Shown: positions 1-7,058, numbered from the stretch's first letter. The stretch: 20,200 bases of DNA from Candidatus Saccharimonadota bacterium (GCA_017511405.1 JAFWKB010000034.1:1-20200); one strand, 5' to 3'. Notes: a model not told the origin generated them from the sequence alone. Made by a program: numbers and translations.

Positions 1-2
1 GA

Positions 3-617
3 ATTGTTTCTGGCGGTCTCTTTGAGAACAAAAAACCTCACCCAACTTTCAACAATCTCTCCGACTCTCTATTGAACCATTCTTACTCCTATTCTCCCAA
101 CGGTTTCTTCCAAATCAACCTCCCTGTCTACGAGCTCGCCCTCAAGGAAATCAAAAAACACATCAAGACCAAAAAAGTCCTTGATCTTTATTCCGGCGTC
201 GGCACTATCGGTCTCTCTGTCGCACGCGATAAAATCCTCACCCTTGTCGAGTGCAACGAAAGCGCCTATGGCGAACTCCTTAAGAACTGTCAATTCGTTC
301 TTTCCTCAAATACCTCAACTTCCGCCCAAATCACTCCCGTCCTTGCCAAGTCCGAAGAAGCCCTCTCTTACATAGAACCCGATCAGACCGTCATCCTCGA
401 CCCTCCTCGTGCCGGCTGCGATTCAAAATTAATCACTAAACTCCTAGAAATCCTTCCCGAAACTATCATTTACCTTTCCTGTAATCCCTCGACCCAAGCC
501 CGAGACATCGCTCTCCTAACTAAAGAAGGGAACTATAATATTTCTCAAATCACCCCCTTCAATTTCTTCCCCAAAACCCCTCATATCGAAAACCTCATAA
601 TCCTCAATAAGAATTAG
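3..617 (+). CDS. RNA (uracil-5-)-methyltransferase, TrmA/RlmD family (5' end outside window)
   Basis: This is the C-terminal catalytic half of a SAM-dependent enzyme that methylates C5 of a uridine in 23S rRNA or tRNA. The frame is open from the left edge (first full codon at 3), so the start and any N-terminal TRAM domain lie outside. Visible motifs, in order: SPNGFFQIN, DLYSGVGTIGL (SAM-binding motif I), DPPRAGCD (the DPPRxG motif) and YLSCNPSTQARD, whose Cys is the family's catalytic nucleophile. It ends at TAG 615-617. A TTG at 72 could be taken as a start, but the coding sense upstream (GGLFENKKPHPTF) shows the protein is longer. The family is clear. The exact target (U747, U1939 or tRNA U54) cannot be decided from this part. 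Confidence 0.93.
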   Translation: MVSGGLFENKKPHPTFNNLSDSLLNHSYSYSPNGFFQINLPVYELALKEIKKHIKTKKVLDLYSGVGTIGLSVARDKILTLVECNESAYGELLKNCQFVLSSNTSTSAQITPVLAKSEEALSYIEPDQTVILDPPRAGCDSKLITKLLEILPETIIYLSCNPSTQARDIALLTKEGNYNISQITPFNFFPKTPHIENLIILNKN

Positions 618-699
618 TTCATGCTCAAAATCCCCACCTCTATTCCACCTCAATGGCTTTTCGGAACTCTCCTCCGCGCTCCAAATTCCTCTTTCCTGC

Positions 700-924
700 A
701 ACTTTCCTTCCAGAGCTCTCCGCAGCCTCCCTCTTTCGGTTATGATGTCGGGCTATCTCTACTGGAGCAATGGTTATCCCAGCGGTAGAGGTGTGCACGG
801 CCGCTTCTGGTCATCTACGCCTGTCTCCTACACGCTTTCACGGAACTTGTACTTCAACTCTACTAATGTTGACCCTAAGGATATCTACATTAAGCCAAAC
901 GGCTTCTCTCTCCGCTGCGTCGCC
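700..924 (+). pseudogene. C-terminal fragment of a FISUMP/C-type-lectin-like surface domain
   Basis: One frame reads LRSLPLS, then SGYLYWSNGYPSGRG, VHGRFWSSTP, LYFNSTNV and GFSLRCVA. This is the typical end of the Fibrobacter-type major paralogous (FISUMP-like) domain, a C-type-lectin-like fold frequent in CPR surface proteins. There is no start codon with a ribosome site and no signal peptide or upstream part. The natural stop after RCVA is also missing: the frame simply runs into the antisense of the HIT gene, whose stop codon lies at 928-930. I read this as a decayed or broken-off piece of a surface-protein gene. The left limit is approximate, since similarity fades before about 700. Nothing else is recognisable between 618 and 927. 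Confidence 0.6.
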
Positions 925-927
925 CTC

Positions 928-1305
928 CTACTCCATCTTCAGCTTCTCTTGAATCTCCCTAAACTCTTCCTCTGGAAGCTCAAGTGTCCTCCCATACACC
1001 CATTCCGGGTCTAGCGGCATCAAATGCACATGCGCATGCGGAACGTCCGTCCCCACAACTTTAAGAAGCGTCCTCTGTCCAAGAACCTCCTCCATATGCT
1101 TCGCCACCTTTTTCACCGCTCTAAACAAAGAATCATAGTCCTCTTCACTTAAATCATAAATCTTATCAACCTCTACCTTCGGAATTACCAATACATGCCC
1201 CTTACTTTCTGGATGGATATCAAGGAATCCAAGATTCTTTTCGTCCTCATAAATTTTATAACAGGGAATCTCTCCCTCAACAATCTTAGAAAAAATACTA
1301 CTCAT
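928..1305 (-). CDS. HIT family nucleotide-binding hydrolase (HinT-like)
   Basis: A 125-residue protein of the histidine-triad superfamily, which hydrolyses purine nucleoside phosphoramidates and related adenylates in the cytoplasm. Diagnostic features are FSKIVEGEIP near the N-terminus, DIHPESKGHVLVIPK in the middle, and the triad HAHVHL at residues 90-94, which holds the catalytic histidines. Length is normal for bacterial HinT. It follows the PP2C gene on the same strand after a 42-base gap, but has its own -10 element TATAAT (1312-1317, extended by TGa). Six bases separate that element from the ATG, so the mRNA probably begins at the start codon. Family is certain; the physiological substrate is unknown. 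Confidence 0.95.
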   Translation of the reverse strand: MSSIFSKIVEGEIPCYKIYEDEKNLGFLDIHPESKGHVLVIPKVEVDKIYDLSEEDYDSLFRAVKKVAKHMEEVLGQRTLLKVVGTDVPHAHVHLMPLDPEWVYGRTLELPEEEFREIQEKLKME

Positions 1306-1311
1306 ACCTCT

Positions 1312-1320
1312 ATTATATCA
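1312..1320 (-). promoter_or_regulatory. Extended -10 promoter of the HIT gene, leaderless spacing
   Basis: On the minus strand TGa-TATAAT is followed by six bases (agaggt) and ATG. With the usual six bases between -10 and +1, transcription would start on the A of the ATG. No good -35 is seen 17 bases upstream, as is common when an extended -10 is present. Confidence 0.65.
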
Positions 1321-1347
1321 CGCAAGATTTTCTAATCCCCACCAAAC

Positions 1348-2766
1348 CTAAACCCGAACCACAACTGCCGTCCGGTCATCAACTTTCGTAGCTCGCTTCA
1401 CAAGATTATCCGCCGCTTCTTGTGCGGTTTCCGCTTTCTCTACCAACTGCGCAAATTCTGGCTCTGGAATAAAATCCTTCTCTAAATCCCCCGTAATCCC
1501 GTCCGAACAGAAAACTAAGTTATCTCCCTTCTTAAGCTCGACTATTCCTGTTTGCACCGGCGGTAACCCATCTGGTCTTCCGAGATAATTCGTCAACAAA
1601 TTCTGAAACCCTTCATCCTGAGTAAGCAGCTCCGCCTCGCCTTTCCTAACTCTATAAATCCGCGAATCTCCTACCTGCGCAAACGCCATATACTTTTTAC
1701 CTTCCCGCTCAACAATCTTTCCAATCGAACCCGTCGAACCTCCCCCCTGCACGCTTCTCTTAATCTGCTCAGAAATTTGACCGAGCGCTCTCGCCAAGTC
1801 TCCTCTTGTTTCAATCGGCCTTTCTTTCTCAATAAATGCTAACTCATGTGCCGCTATCTGAGATGCCATCGCCCCTCCATTGAGTCCTCCCATCCCATCA
1901 AAAACTCCAAAAAGACCACTCTCTCTATTCTCAAAAAGTTGGTCTTCGTTCTCTCGTTCCGGACGCCCCGTCAACTCTCCCTTGTTTAGCGACCTAGTCC
2001 CCACTTCTCGCACTAAGCTCTCCCGCTCCTTAGCTTCTCTTTTTTCGCCCAGTCCCAAAATCCTCTTCGTTCTTTCCCCAATCTTCCTAAACCTCTCTCG
2101 CGTTCCTTTAAATTTCTCACCCCCCTCAATATTCTCCGACTTCTCTTGAGCACCAAACCTCTCTTGTCGCTCTCCTCTTTCTTTCGCCTCCCTATGCAAA
2201 TCCTTCATCGCTTCCCAATATTCCTGCTTCTTTCCATAAACATCTCTCTTAAACTTATTCATCGCCCAAACATAATCCTGTACCCTCGCTCTATCATGAG
2301 TATTAGCCTCTGCTACTCTTCGAATAAACGCCTCTGATCGCTCCTCAAAATCCATCGGGTTAGGGAACTGCTGTTTGAATGCTTCGATTTGTCCAAACAC
2401 ACGCTGCCCCTCATCCCATCTCGAATTCGTCATATAAGCCAAAATCACTTGCTCATCTTTCGACTGCGCAATTCGCCCCGCAATTCGACCATAATTTTCT
2501 CTCGCCGTCTCCCCAGGAGCGACATCCATCGGCCCCTTAATATGCCTCAGAAGGTTGTATTCAAGGTTCTTAGAAACCTGCCCCTCCTGAAGCATATCTA
2601 AAACTTTCTCTTTTTCTTCCGCCCCAACTCGCGCATCCGCTTGCCTAAGCACCGCGTCATAATTTCCACCAGAAAGATAGAACGCCTCAAGTTTTCGCTT
2701 CTGTCGTTCAATCCCATTTTCCCGACTAATCTCTCCACTATTTCCGATTCTCTCCTTACCGTTCAT
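1348..2766 (-). CDS. PP2C-type Ser/Thr protein phosphatase with unknown N-terminal region
   Basis: About 472 residues. Roughly the last 220 form a PP2C/PPM domain (metal-dependent removal of phosphate from Ser/Thr). Motifs in order: NEDQ near 275, FDGMGG near 290 (metal-binding Asp), GSTG, VGDSRIYR, CSDGI near 422 (metal-binding Asp) and DDRTAVVV at the end (metal-binding Asp). All expected metal ligands are present. The first ~240 residues are charged and probably helical, without membrane segments or a family I recognise. ATG at 2766 is chosen because GGAG lies ten bases upstream; a GTG at 2772 in frame is the alternative. The gene begins only a few bases after the MscS stop, so the two are probably co-transcribed. 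No partner kinase is visible in the window. Confidence 0.88.
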   Translation of the reverse strand: MNGKERIGNSGEISRENGIERQKRKLEAFYLSGGNYDAVLRQADARVGAEEKEKVLDMLQEGQVSKNLEYNLLRHIKGPMDVAPGETARENYGRIAGRIAQSKDEQVILAYMTNSRWDEGQRVFGQIEAFKQQFPNPMDFEERSEAFIRRVAEANTHDRARVQDYVWAMNKFKRDVYGKKQEYWEAMKDLHREAKERGERQERFGAQEKSENIEGGEKFKGTRERFRKIGERTKRILGLGEKREAKERESLVREVGTRSLNKGELTGRPERENEDQLFENRESGLFGVFDGMGGLNGGAMASQIAAHELAFIEKERPIETRGDLARALGQISEQIKRSVQGGGSTGSIGKIVEREGKKYMAFAQVGDSRIYRVRKGEAELLTQDEGFQNLLTNYLGRPDGLPPVQTGIVELKKGDNLVFCSDGITGDLEKDFIPEPEFAQLVEKAETAQEAADNLVKRATKVDDRTAVVVRV

Positions 2767-2774
2767 TTTCACCC

Positions 2775-3296
2775 CTACTCCGGCCTACTGCAATTAATCA
2801 ACCCATCAATATTATGATTTGCAATAATCTTCACCTTCCCAGTCTTATCTCTAATCTCCGTCGTCTTCAATCCAATATCTATTACCGTCCCTTTAAAATC
2901 ATCAATTTCTACTACATCCCCCACGCTAAACTGGTCCTCAACAATAATCGCCACCCCCGCAATAAAATCTTTAATCAAATCCTGGAATGCTAAGCCAAAT
3001 ATAGCCGTAATGATTCCAAAGCCTGCCACAAGGGAAGAGACGTTTACCCCAAAATCCGCAAGAATCACCAAAAGCACCAAAATCATCATCACATATTTCA
3101 ACGCACTCATTATCATCTGCGATATCGTTTTAATCCTTTGTCTCTGCGTCGCATTCATCTTCGATCCACCTGCGCGCCTCAAAAATCCCTTTAATATTCT
3201 CCGTACAATCAAATAAACCAAAAATACAAACAAAAGATATAAAATCGAGCCAACTATCTTCTTAACTCCAATTTGTATCCCGAAAATATCTACCAT
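2775..3296 (-). CDS. Small MscS-family mechanosensitive channel
   Basis: A 173-residue membrane protein with three predicted helices (about 13-33, 59-83 and 86-117). The third contains a Gly/Ala-rich pore-like stretch ending in FGLAFQDLIKDFIAG. A beta domain follows with the MscS signature VEDQFSVGDVVEI and GTVIDIGLKTTEIRD, then NHNIDGLINCS. The larger C-terminal alpha/beta cage of E. coli MscS (286 residues) is absent, so this is a minimal version. It would release solutes through the cytoplasmic membrane on hypo-osmotic shock. The Shine-Dalgarno sequence (ggggaggt) nearly touches the ATG, a much shorter gap than usual. It lies 13 bases after the choloylglycine hydrolase gene, so it probably shares that operon. 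Confidence 0.9.
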   Translation of the reverse strand: MVDIFGIQIGVKKIVGSILYLLFVFLVYLIVRRILKGFLRRAGGSKMNATQRQRIKTISQMIMSALKYVMMILVLLVILADFGVNVSSLVAGFGIITAIFGLAFQDLIKDFIAGVAIIVEDQFSVGDVVEIDDFKGTVIDIGLKTTEIRDKTGKVKIIANHNIDGLINCSRPE

Positions 3297-3309
3297 ACCT
3301 CCCCCTATT

Positions 3310-4257
3310 CTAACCTTCTACTAACTCACTACCCTCAATATCATAATCTAGAAGTGCAGCCTTCTGAATCGCTGGATTCTCGTAAGTGTTCCAATAATAG
3401 GTCTTAGTCGACGCAGAAAAACCTCCCGTATAAACCGTTTTCTCAAAATCCCCACTCGCCATAGCCGCCGCACCGTCAATCATCGCCACTCCTGCCAAAG
3501 TATGGAAAAGTCTAGAAACATTTTCTTCTTCCGTCGACTTAACCGGATAATGAGTGTTAAGATATGCCACTCTAACAAACCGCGACGGGGAATAATAATC
3601 ACCCGGAAGCCCTCTCATTAGTGAACCCGAACCGAACGCAGTCATCTCTGCCTTACCCCAATTAACTTTCTCTGGCTGCGGGCTGGAAAGGTTCATATAA
3701 TTTCTCAAATTTTCCTTATGCCAACCATATCCGGGCTGATTCGTCAAAACATCAACATCATTCTCAAAAATTTGCATCCCATCTTTAGTATACTCAACCA
3801 CAATACTACGGTCTTTGTCTCCAATAATCCAATGTAACATAGAAACTGGATATTTATCATTAATCGGCTTCGCGACAATAGCAACATTTTTAAGAGCCTT
3901 CTCCGCTTCATCAACCGTAGAAAAATTCATCGCCACCCAAAGCGGGAATTCATAAGCCGCCACATTCGTCTTACCTTGAACCGCATCTGGCTCGTACTGC
4001 GCATAACCTGGAAAATTCAACCCTGCAATAGCAAGCCCCGCCTCATTTCCGCAATCAAAATAAAGCGGTACATTCTCTTGTACAATCCCCATCCCAATCA
4101 AAGCGTACTTTGGCACTAATTCACCTAAGAAAGCAGAATTATATTTATAACCTCTAGGCGTAACAACAATCCTTTCACCATATCCAACCGACCAGTCAAG
4201 ATTCCTTCCAAAGAACATATTTCCTTTATCATCGTTAAAACGCACACCAGTACACAT
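3310..4257 (-). CDS. Choloylglycine hydrolase / bile salt hydrolase family protein
   Basis: A 315-residue Ntn-hydrolase of the linear amide C-N hydrolase family, which cleaves conjugated bile salts or penicillin V. The start MCTG leaves Cys2 as the N-terminal nucleophile after Met removal. Other active-site residues are in place: Arg18 and Asp21 (GRNLDW), Asn81 (AGLNFPG), Asn173 (VLTNQPGY) and Arg226 (PSRFVR). An Asn rather than Tyr at the residue-82 equivalent, the GLNFP motif, LPGD and YYWNTYENPAI favour bile salt hydrolase over penicillin acylase. The start is fixed by AGGAGG four bases before ATG. There is no signal peptide, so it is cytoplasmic. It heads the operon with mscS and the PP2C gene. 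Close likeness to Firmicutes enzymes suggests transfer; this is inference. Confidence 0.93.
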   Translation of the reverse strand: MCTGVRFNDDKGNMFFGRNLDWSVGYGERIVVTPRGYKYNSAFLGELVPKYALIGMGIVQENVPLYFDCGNEAGLAIAGLNFPGYAQYEPDAVQGKTNVAAYEFPLWVAMNFSTVDEAEKALKNVAIVAKPINDKYPVSMLHWIIGDKDRSIVVEYTKDGMQIFENDVDVLTNQPGYGWHKENLRNYMNLSSPQPEKVNWGKAEMTAFGSGSLMRGLPGDYYSPSRFVRVAYLNTHYPVKSTEEENVSRLFHTLAGVAMIDGAAAMASGDFEKTVYTGGFSASTKTYYWNTYENPAIQKAALLDYDIEGSELVEG

Positions 4258-4292
4258 TTTTCCTCCTTTTACTCTAAATATAAACTACCTAA

Positions 4293-4301
4293 ATTATAGC
4301 A
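4293..4301 (-). promoter_or_regulatory. Promoter of the choloylglycine hydrolase operon
   Basis: On the minus strand TGc-TATAAT gives a predicted start near 4286 and a 29-base leader that contains AGGAGG. The -35 region is weak. It lies between the hydrolase gene and tRNA-Ser. Confidence 0.7.
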
Positions 4302-4333
4302 CAAACAAGATAGGAATATAAAAGATTAGAACA

Positions 4334-4356
4334 TAAAAAAATCCCCATAGGGGACT
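4334..4356 (-). terminator. Intrinsic terminator of tRNA-Ser(CGA)
   Basis: On the minus strand a TCCCC/GGGGA stem with a three-base loop (4342-4354) is followed by a run of T residues, about 20 bases after the tRNA 3' end. Confidence 0.75.
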
Positions 4357-4374
4357 TCTTACGCACATCTCTTA

Positions 4375-4462
4375 TGGCGGAAGAGACAGGATTCGAACCT
4401 GCGATACGTTTCCGCATACACGATTTCGAGTCGTGCGCCTTCAACCACTCGGCCACTCTTCC
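4375..4462 (-). tRNA. tRNA-Ser (anticodon CGA)
   Basis: The 88-base minus-strand sequence folds as a class II tRNA. The acceptor GGAAGAG pairs with CTCTTCC, followed by discriminator G and an encoded CCA. The anticodon arm is CACGA-CTCGAAA-TCGTG with CGA at 34-36; there is a long variable arm and a TTCGAAT T-loop. It reads UCG. Confidence 0.97.
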
Positions 4463-4469
4463 ACCTCCC

Positions 4470-4497
4470 ATTTTACCATAAAACCTCTCAAAAACAA
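4470..4497 (-). promoter_or_regulatory. Promoter of tRNA-Ser(CGA)
   Basis: Minus strand TTGTTT (4492-4497), a 16-base spacer, and TGg-TAAAAT (4470-4475). Predicted +1 is about 4463, one base before the mature 5' end. Confidence 0.65.
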
Positions 4498-4522
4498 AAG
4501 AAGCCCCGAAAGGCCTCCTCTA
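4497..4522 (-). terminator. Intrinsic terminator after the 91-residue gene
   Basis: On the minus strand a GAGGCC/GGCTTC stem (one G-T pair) is followed by TTTTGTTT, some 17 bases after the stop codon of the 4539-4814 gene. The T-run overlaps the -35 of the tRNA-Ser promoter. Confidence 0.65.
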
Positions 4523-4538
4523 ACAAAAAGGGAATTAT

Positions 4539-4814
4539 CTACTCCTCCGCCAACTTTACCGCCCCTACCGCAAAGAAATCCGGATCCGCATTATCAATTT
4601 TCATAGCTCCCGCATCGTGTATCTTCTCAAGCGCAGAAATCAACTCTTCGTCCGTAATCTCCTCCATCTTTTCCTTCGTCTTACCCCAGTCCACCCCCCA
4701 ACTTATCGACTTATCAGTTTCTCCGACCGGCGTCTCTTTCCTCATATACTCATTTACAAACCAAAACCTACCGTCCTTATCCCTGAAAATAGTTCTTATA
4801 CTAGAATCATCCAT
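4539..4814 (-). CDS. Unrecognised small acidic protein (91 aa)
   Basis: I do not recognise this 91-residue protein. It opens with a short strand-rich part (SSIRTIFRDKDGRFWFV), continues with a charged helical stretch (KTKEKMEEITDEELISALEKIHDAG) and ends with DPDFFAVGAVKLAEE. There is no signal peptide or membrane helix, so it is probably cytoplasmic. AAGGAG lies ten bases before the ATG. It starts just after the stop of the 643-residue gene, and a terminator follows, so the two form a two-gene operon read from the leaderless promoter at 6755. A shared function is plausible but not shown. Confidence 0.72.
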   Translation of the reverse strand: MDDSSIRTIFRDKDGRFWFVNEYMRKETPVGETDKSISWGVDWGKTKEKMEEITDEELISALEKIHDAGAMKIDNADPDFFAVGAVKLAEE

Positions 4815-4816
4815 AA

Positions 4817-6748
4817 TTATTTCTCTCCTTCATTATTCTTGAGATGAAACATCAAACCCGTCTCTCCACCTTGTTCGCTCGGGAAAAAGAATCGAGTGAA
4901 CACATCCACAGAGCCATCTTTATTTACAATCTTAAATCTCGGCTCCATAGCCTCAACTTTCTCTAACATGCTAAGTGAACTCGTATAAGAATTGCCATTA
5001 AAGGCTACGTAGGGAACAGCATTAAACGCTTCTGCACATTCATTAACAATTCTTTCTTTAATCGCTTCAATCTCTCCCTCAGAAATTTTAGAAAATCCAA
5101 TCTCGTTATTTTTCTCAACCTTACCCTCAACCTCATTCGTATCATCCTTGACCACCTCTTCAACTTCCGCTTCTGCTATTTCTTCAACCTTAGGTTCTGA
5201 AATCTCCGTCGGAATCCTAAACTCATGTACACTGCCAGTCGTCTCGCCCTTCGAACGCACCTCGTTCTTTTGTTGTCGATAGGTATTATTTGCGATATTC
5301 TGAATCGCAGTCGGAACGTCTTTCTTTTCTTTTCTCTCAACTCGCTCTGCATTCAGTCCACTAGTCGACTTATCTATTTTGATACCTCTATCAAGAAGCT
5401 CTCTATCAAATCTCCCAAGCTCAGCTACAGCTTCACCTCGTTTCTGTGCATTATTGCCTGCTTCATGTATTCGATCAACAATTTCACGCCTTCTCTCCTC
5501 AAGCTCCGCCTTGCCCACATTCCACTCTTCATCACCTTTGCCCCTTACAATATCTTCTTCAAAGCCAGCAACATCCTTCTTTAATCTAGACTCGCCTTCC
5601 GTCTCTACATTCTTACTATTCACGCGTCCTAAAGCCCCGGTCGAACCGCCCCTAACACTATCATTGCTTTTAACCGGCTTAGCCTTTGCACGAACAATCA
5701 CATTCGAAGTCTTTCTTTTAGCCGGCTCTTTCTTAGACATTTCGCGTAGCTTCTCTGCATGATAAAGATACTCTTCTTGCTCCCCATAAAGTGCCGAGTT
5801 CAAATAATCGAACGCTTCTAAATATTCTCCTTTATTGCCTTCAAAATCTTTAACATAATCAAATCCGTCCTCGCCTTTCTCGTTTCCATCTTTCTTCTTC
5901 TCATAAATCGCCTTAACATATTCTCTCTGATTTTCGCGAGAATCAACCACATTCTTAAACTTATCCATATAGGCATCAATCGCCACCATCGAAAGTTGCT
6001 TCTGCGTCTCTTCGTCTGCTTCGCCTGTTGCTCCCGGCTTGTCTTTCCAAGCTTCCGGCACACTCGCAAAAATCAATCTAAGCGCCTCCGTATTGCCCTT
6101 TAGTCTGTCATAAATCTTTTCCGCACCAACCTTTTCATAATCCGTCGGGACCTTTTCGACAACTTCTGCAACTCTACTGTCAAATTCTTTATCGTCCATA
6201 TCCCGAATGTCAGAAATCGTCTCACGTAGCGCATCCCTATTCTCGGCCTTCACATCCGGAACCGCAAGAATCTCACCACCATGCTCAAACGCAGCAAGCA
6301 TTTTTCTCATCTGACGCTTATCGTCTCTCTTCGCAAATTCTTCATCAGTCTCATCCGCTTTTCTAGAAAACTCTACCACTCTCCAGTTGCCAAATTCCTG
6401 TACTGGCTCTTTTTCTGATTTGAGCCCAACAGTCGCCACATTAAAGACCTTCTTTTTAAATCCTTCCGAAAGATCGACGCCTTCCGAAACGCCCGTTTGT
6501 TCCTTATTGCCCACCACCTTTCCTCCTCCATTATTATCATCAAAATTCCAAATATTCTCCTCCTGCTGAAAACCACCCCTATCATCCATAACAAAATTCG
6601 CATTCCCAGTGAACCAATCCGTATCCTCAACGCCCATACTGGCTCCATCAATCTCGGTCGAATCATCATATTCCAAACCTCTACCAACCCGACCAATCTC
6701 ATCGAGATTTACATCATATTGTTGTTTTTTCGGAAGACTTTCACTCAT
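4817..6748 (-). CDS. Large acidic, mostly helical/disordered protein of unknown function (643 aa)
   Basis: I cannot assign this protein. It is highly charged, with low-complexity stretches rich in Glu, Lys and Asp, a Gly/Asn-rich patch near 70 (DDNNGGGKVVG), long predicted helices in the middle (about 130-350), and an acidic linker around 525-560 (SEPKVEEIAEAEVEEVVKD). A more globular C-terminal ~100 residues follows (EAFNAVPYVAFNGNSYTS, then FTRFFFPSEQ). No signal peptide or transmembrane helix is seen, so a cytoplasmic scaffold-like role is possible; that is inference. Expression looks leaderless from TGt-TATAAT six bases upstream. The 91-residue gene follows directly. Its charge and coiled helices recall the unassigned N-terminal part of the PP2C protein, but I see no convincing sequence match. 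Confidence 0.75.
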   Translation of the reverse strand: MSESLPKKQQYDVNLDEIGRVGRGLEYDDSTEIDGASMGVEDTDWFTGNANFVMDDRGGFQQEENIWNFDDNNGGGKVVGNKEQTGVSEGVDLSEGFKKKVFNVATVGLKSEKEPVQEFGNWRVVEFSRKADETDEEFAKRDDKRQMRKMLAAFEHGGEILAVPDVKAENRDALRETISDIRDMDDKEFDSRVAEVVEKVPTDYEKVGAEKIYDRLKGNTEALRLIFASVPEAWKDKPGATGEADEETQKQLSMVAIDAYMDKFKNVVDSRENQREYVKAIYEKKKDGNEKGEDGFDYVKDFEGNKGEYLEAFDYLNSALYGEQEEYLYHAEKLREMSKKEPAKRKTSNVIVRAKAKPVKSNDSVRGGSTGALGRVNSKNVETEGESRLKKDVAGFEEDIVRGKGDEEWNVGKAELEERRREIVDRIHEAGNNAQKRGEAVAELGRFDRELLDRGIKIDKSTSGLNAERVERKEKKDVPTAIQNIANNTYRQQKNEVRSKGETTGSVHEFRIPTEISEPKVEEIAEAEVEEVVKDDTNEVEGKVEKNNEIGFSKISEGEIEAIKERIVNECAEAFNAVPYVAFNGNSYTSSLSMLEKVEAMEPRFKIVNKDGSVDVFTRFFFPSEQGGETGLMFHLKNNEGEK

Positions 6749-6754
6749 ACTACA

Positions 6755-6763
6755 ATTATAACA
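6755..6763 (-). promoter_or_regulatory. Extended -10 promoter, leaderless, for the 643-residue gene
   Basis: Minus strand TGt-TATAAT (TATAAT at 6755-6760) is separated from ATG (6748) by exactly six bases (tgtagt). There is no Shine-Dalgarno sequence, so translation from a leaderless mRNA is expected. Confidence 0.7.
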
Positions 6764-6794
6764 CGCTTATTCTTGAATTACCATAACCAAATAA

Positions 6795-6823
6795 CAAAAA
6801 ATGGCCCCTTAAAGGCACATTTT
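6795..6823 (-). terminator. Probable terminator of tRNA-Arg(GCG)
   Basis: Minus strand: a short stem of TG(t)GCC with GGCCA, then TTTTTTG, about 20 bases after the tRNA 3' end. The stem is bulged, so it is weaker than others here. Confidence 0.5.
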
Positions 6824-6843
6824 TTATTCCAATTTCTAAGTTT

Positions 6844-6920
6844 TGGTACACCCGACAGGATTCGAACCTACGACCTTTTGCTCCGCAAGCAAACGCTCTA
6901 TCCAGCTGAGCTACGGGTGC
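6844..6920 (-). tRNA. tRNA-Arg (anticodon GCG)
   Basis: The 77-base minus-strand sequence folds fully. Acceptor GCACCCG pairs with CGGGTGT (G1-U72 wobble), followed by A73 and an encoded CCA. The anticodon arm is TTTGC-TTGCGGA-GCAAA and the T-loop is TTCGAAT. The anticodon is GCG, reading CGC and CGU, not the ACG (inosine) version most bacteria use. Confidence 0.95.
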
Positions 6921-6922
6921 AT

Positions 6923-6960
6923 GTGGATATTTTCGCGAATAAATTCGCTACGACATCCAC
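6923..6960 (-). other. Stem-loop in the leader just upstream of tRNA-Arg
   Basis: GTGGAT (6923-6928) pairs with ATCCAC (6955-6960), and inside it GCGAAT (6935-6940) pairs with ATTCGC (6943-6948). It sits two bases from the mature tRNA 5' end, inside the predicted 74-base precursor leader, and could affect RNase P processing. Confidence 0.5.
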
Positions 6961-7001
6961 CTAGAAATTAAAAGTTCATCATACATTAGTATGACGCTTT
7001 T

Positions 7002-7010
7002 ATTATATCA
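7002..7010 (-). promoter_or_regulatory. Promoter of tRNA-Arg
   Basis: Minus strand TGa-TATAAT with TATAAT at 7002-7007. The predicted start is near 6995, giving a leader of about 74 bases before the tRNA. It is divergent from the promoter at 7059-7067. Confidence 0.6.
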
Positions 7011-7058
7011 CAAAATTAAGATTTTTGATAGTCTTTTTTATCTATTTTCTCCAGTATG

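Noticed and set aside
742..1014. Open frame from ATG 742 as an intact 90-residue gene
   Set aside because: Only the part up to about 921 resembles a protein domain; the rest is the antisense of the HIT gene and there is no ribosome site or signal peptide. Reported as a fragment instead.
3310..4257. Penicillin V acylase instead of bile salt hydrolase
   Set aside because: The residue at the Tyr/Asn82 position is Asn and GLNFP matches bile salt hydrolases better, though substrate cannot be settled from sequence alone.
4289..4471. 60-residue frame on the minus strand
   Set aside because: It covers tRNA-Ser(CGA), its terminator and the next promoter, so it is not a gene.
6497..6964. 155-residue plus-strand frame
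   Set aside because: It is antisense to the 643-residue gene and runs through tRNA-Arg (giving the typical GTPDRIRTYDLLLRKQ artefact).
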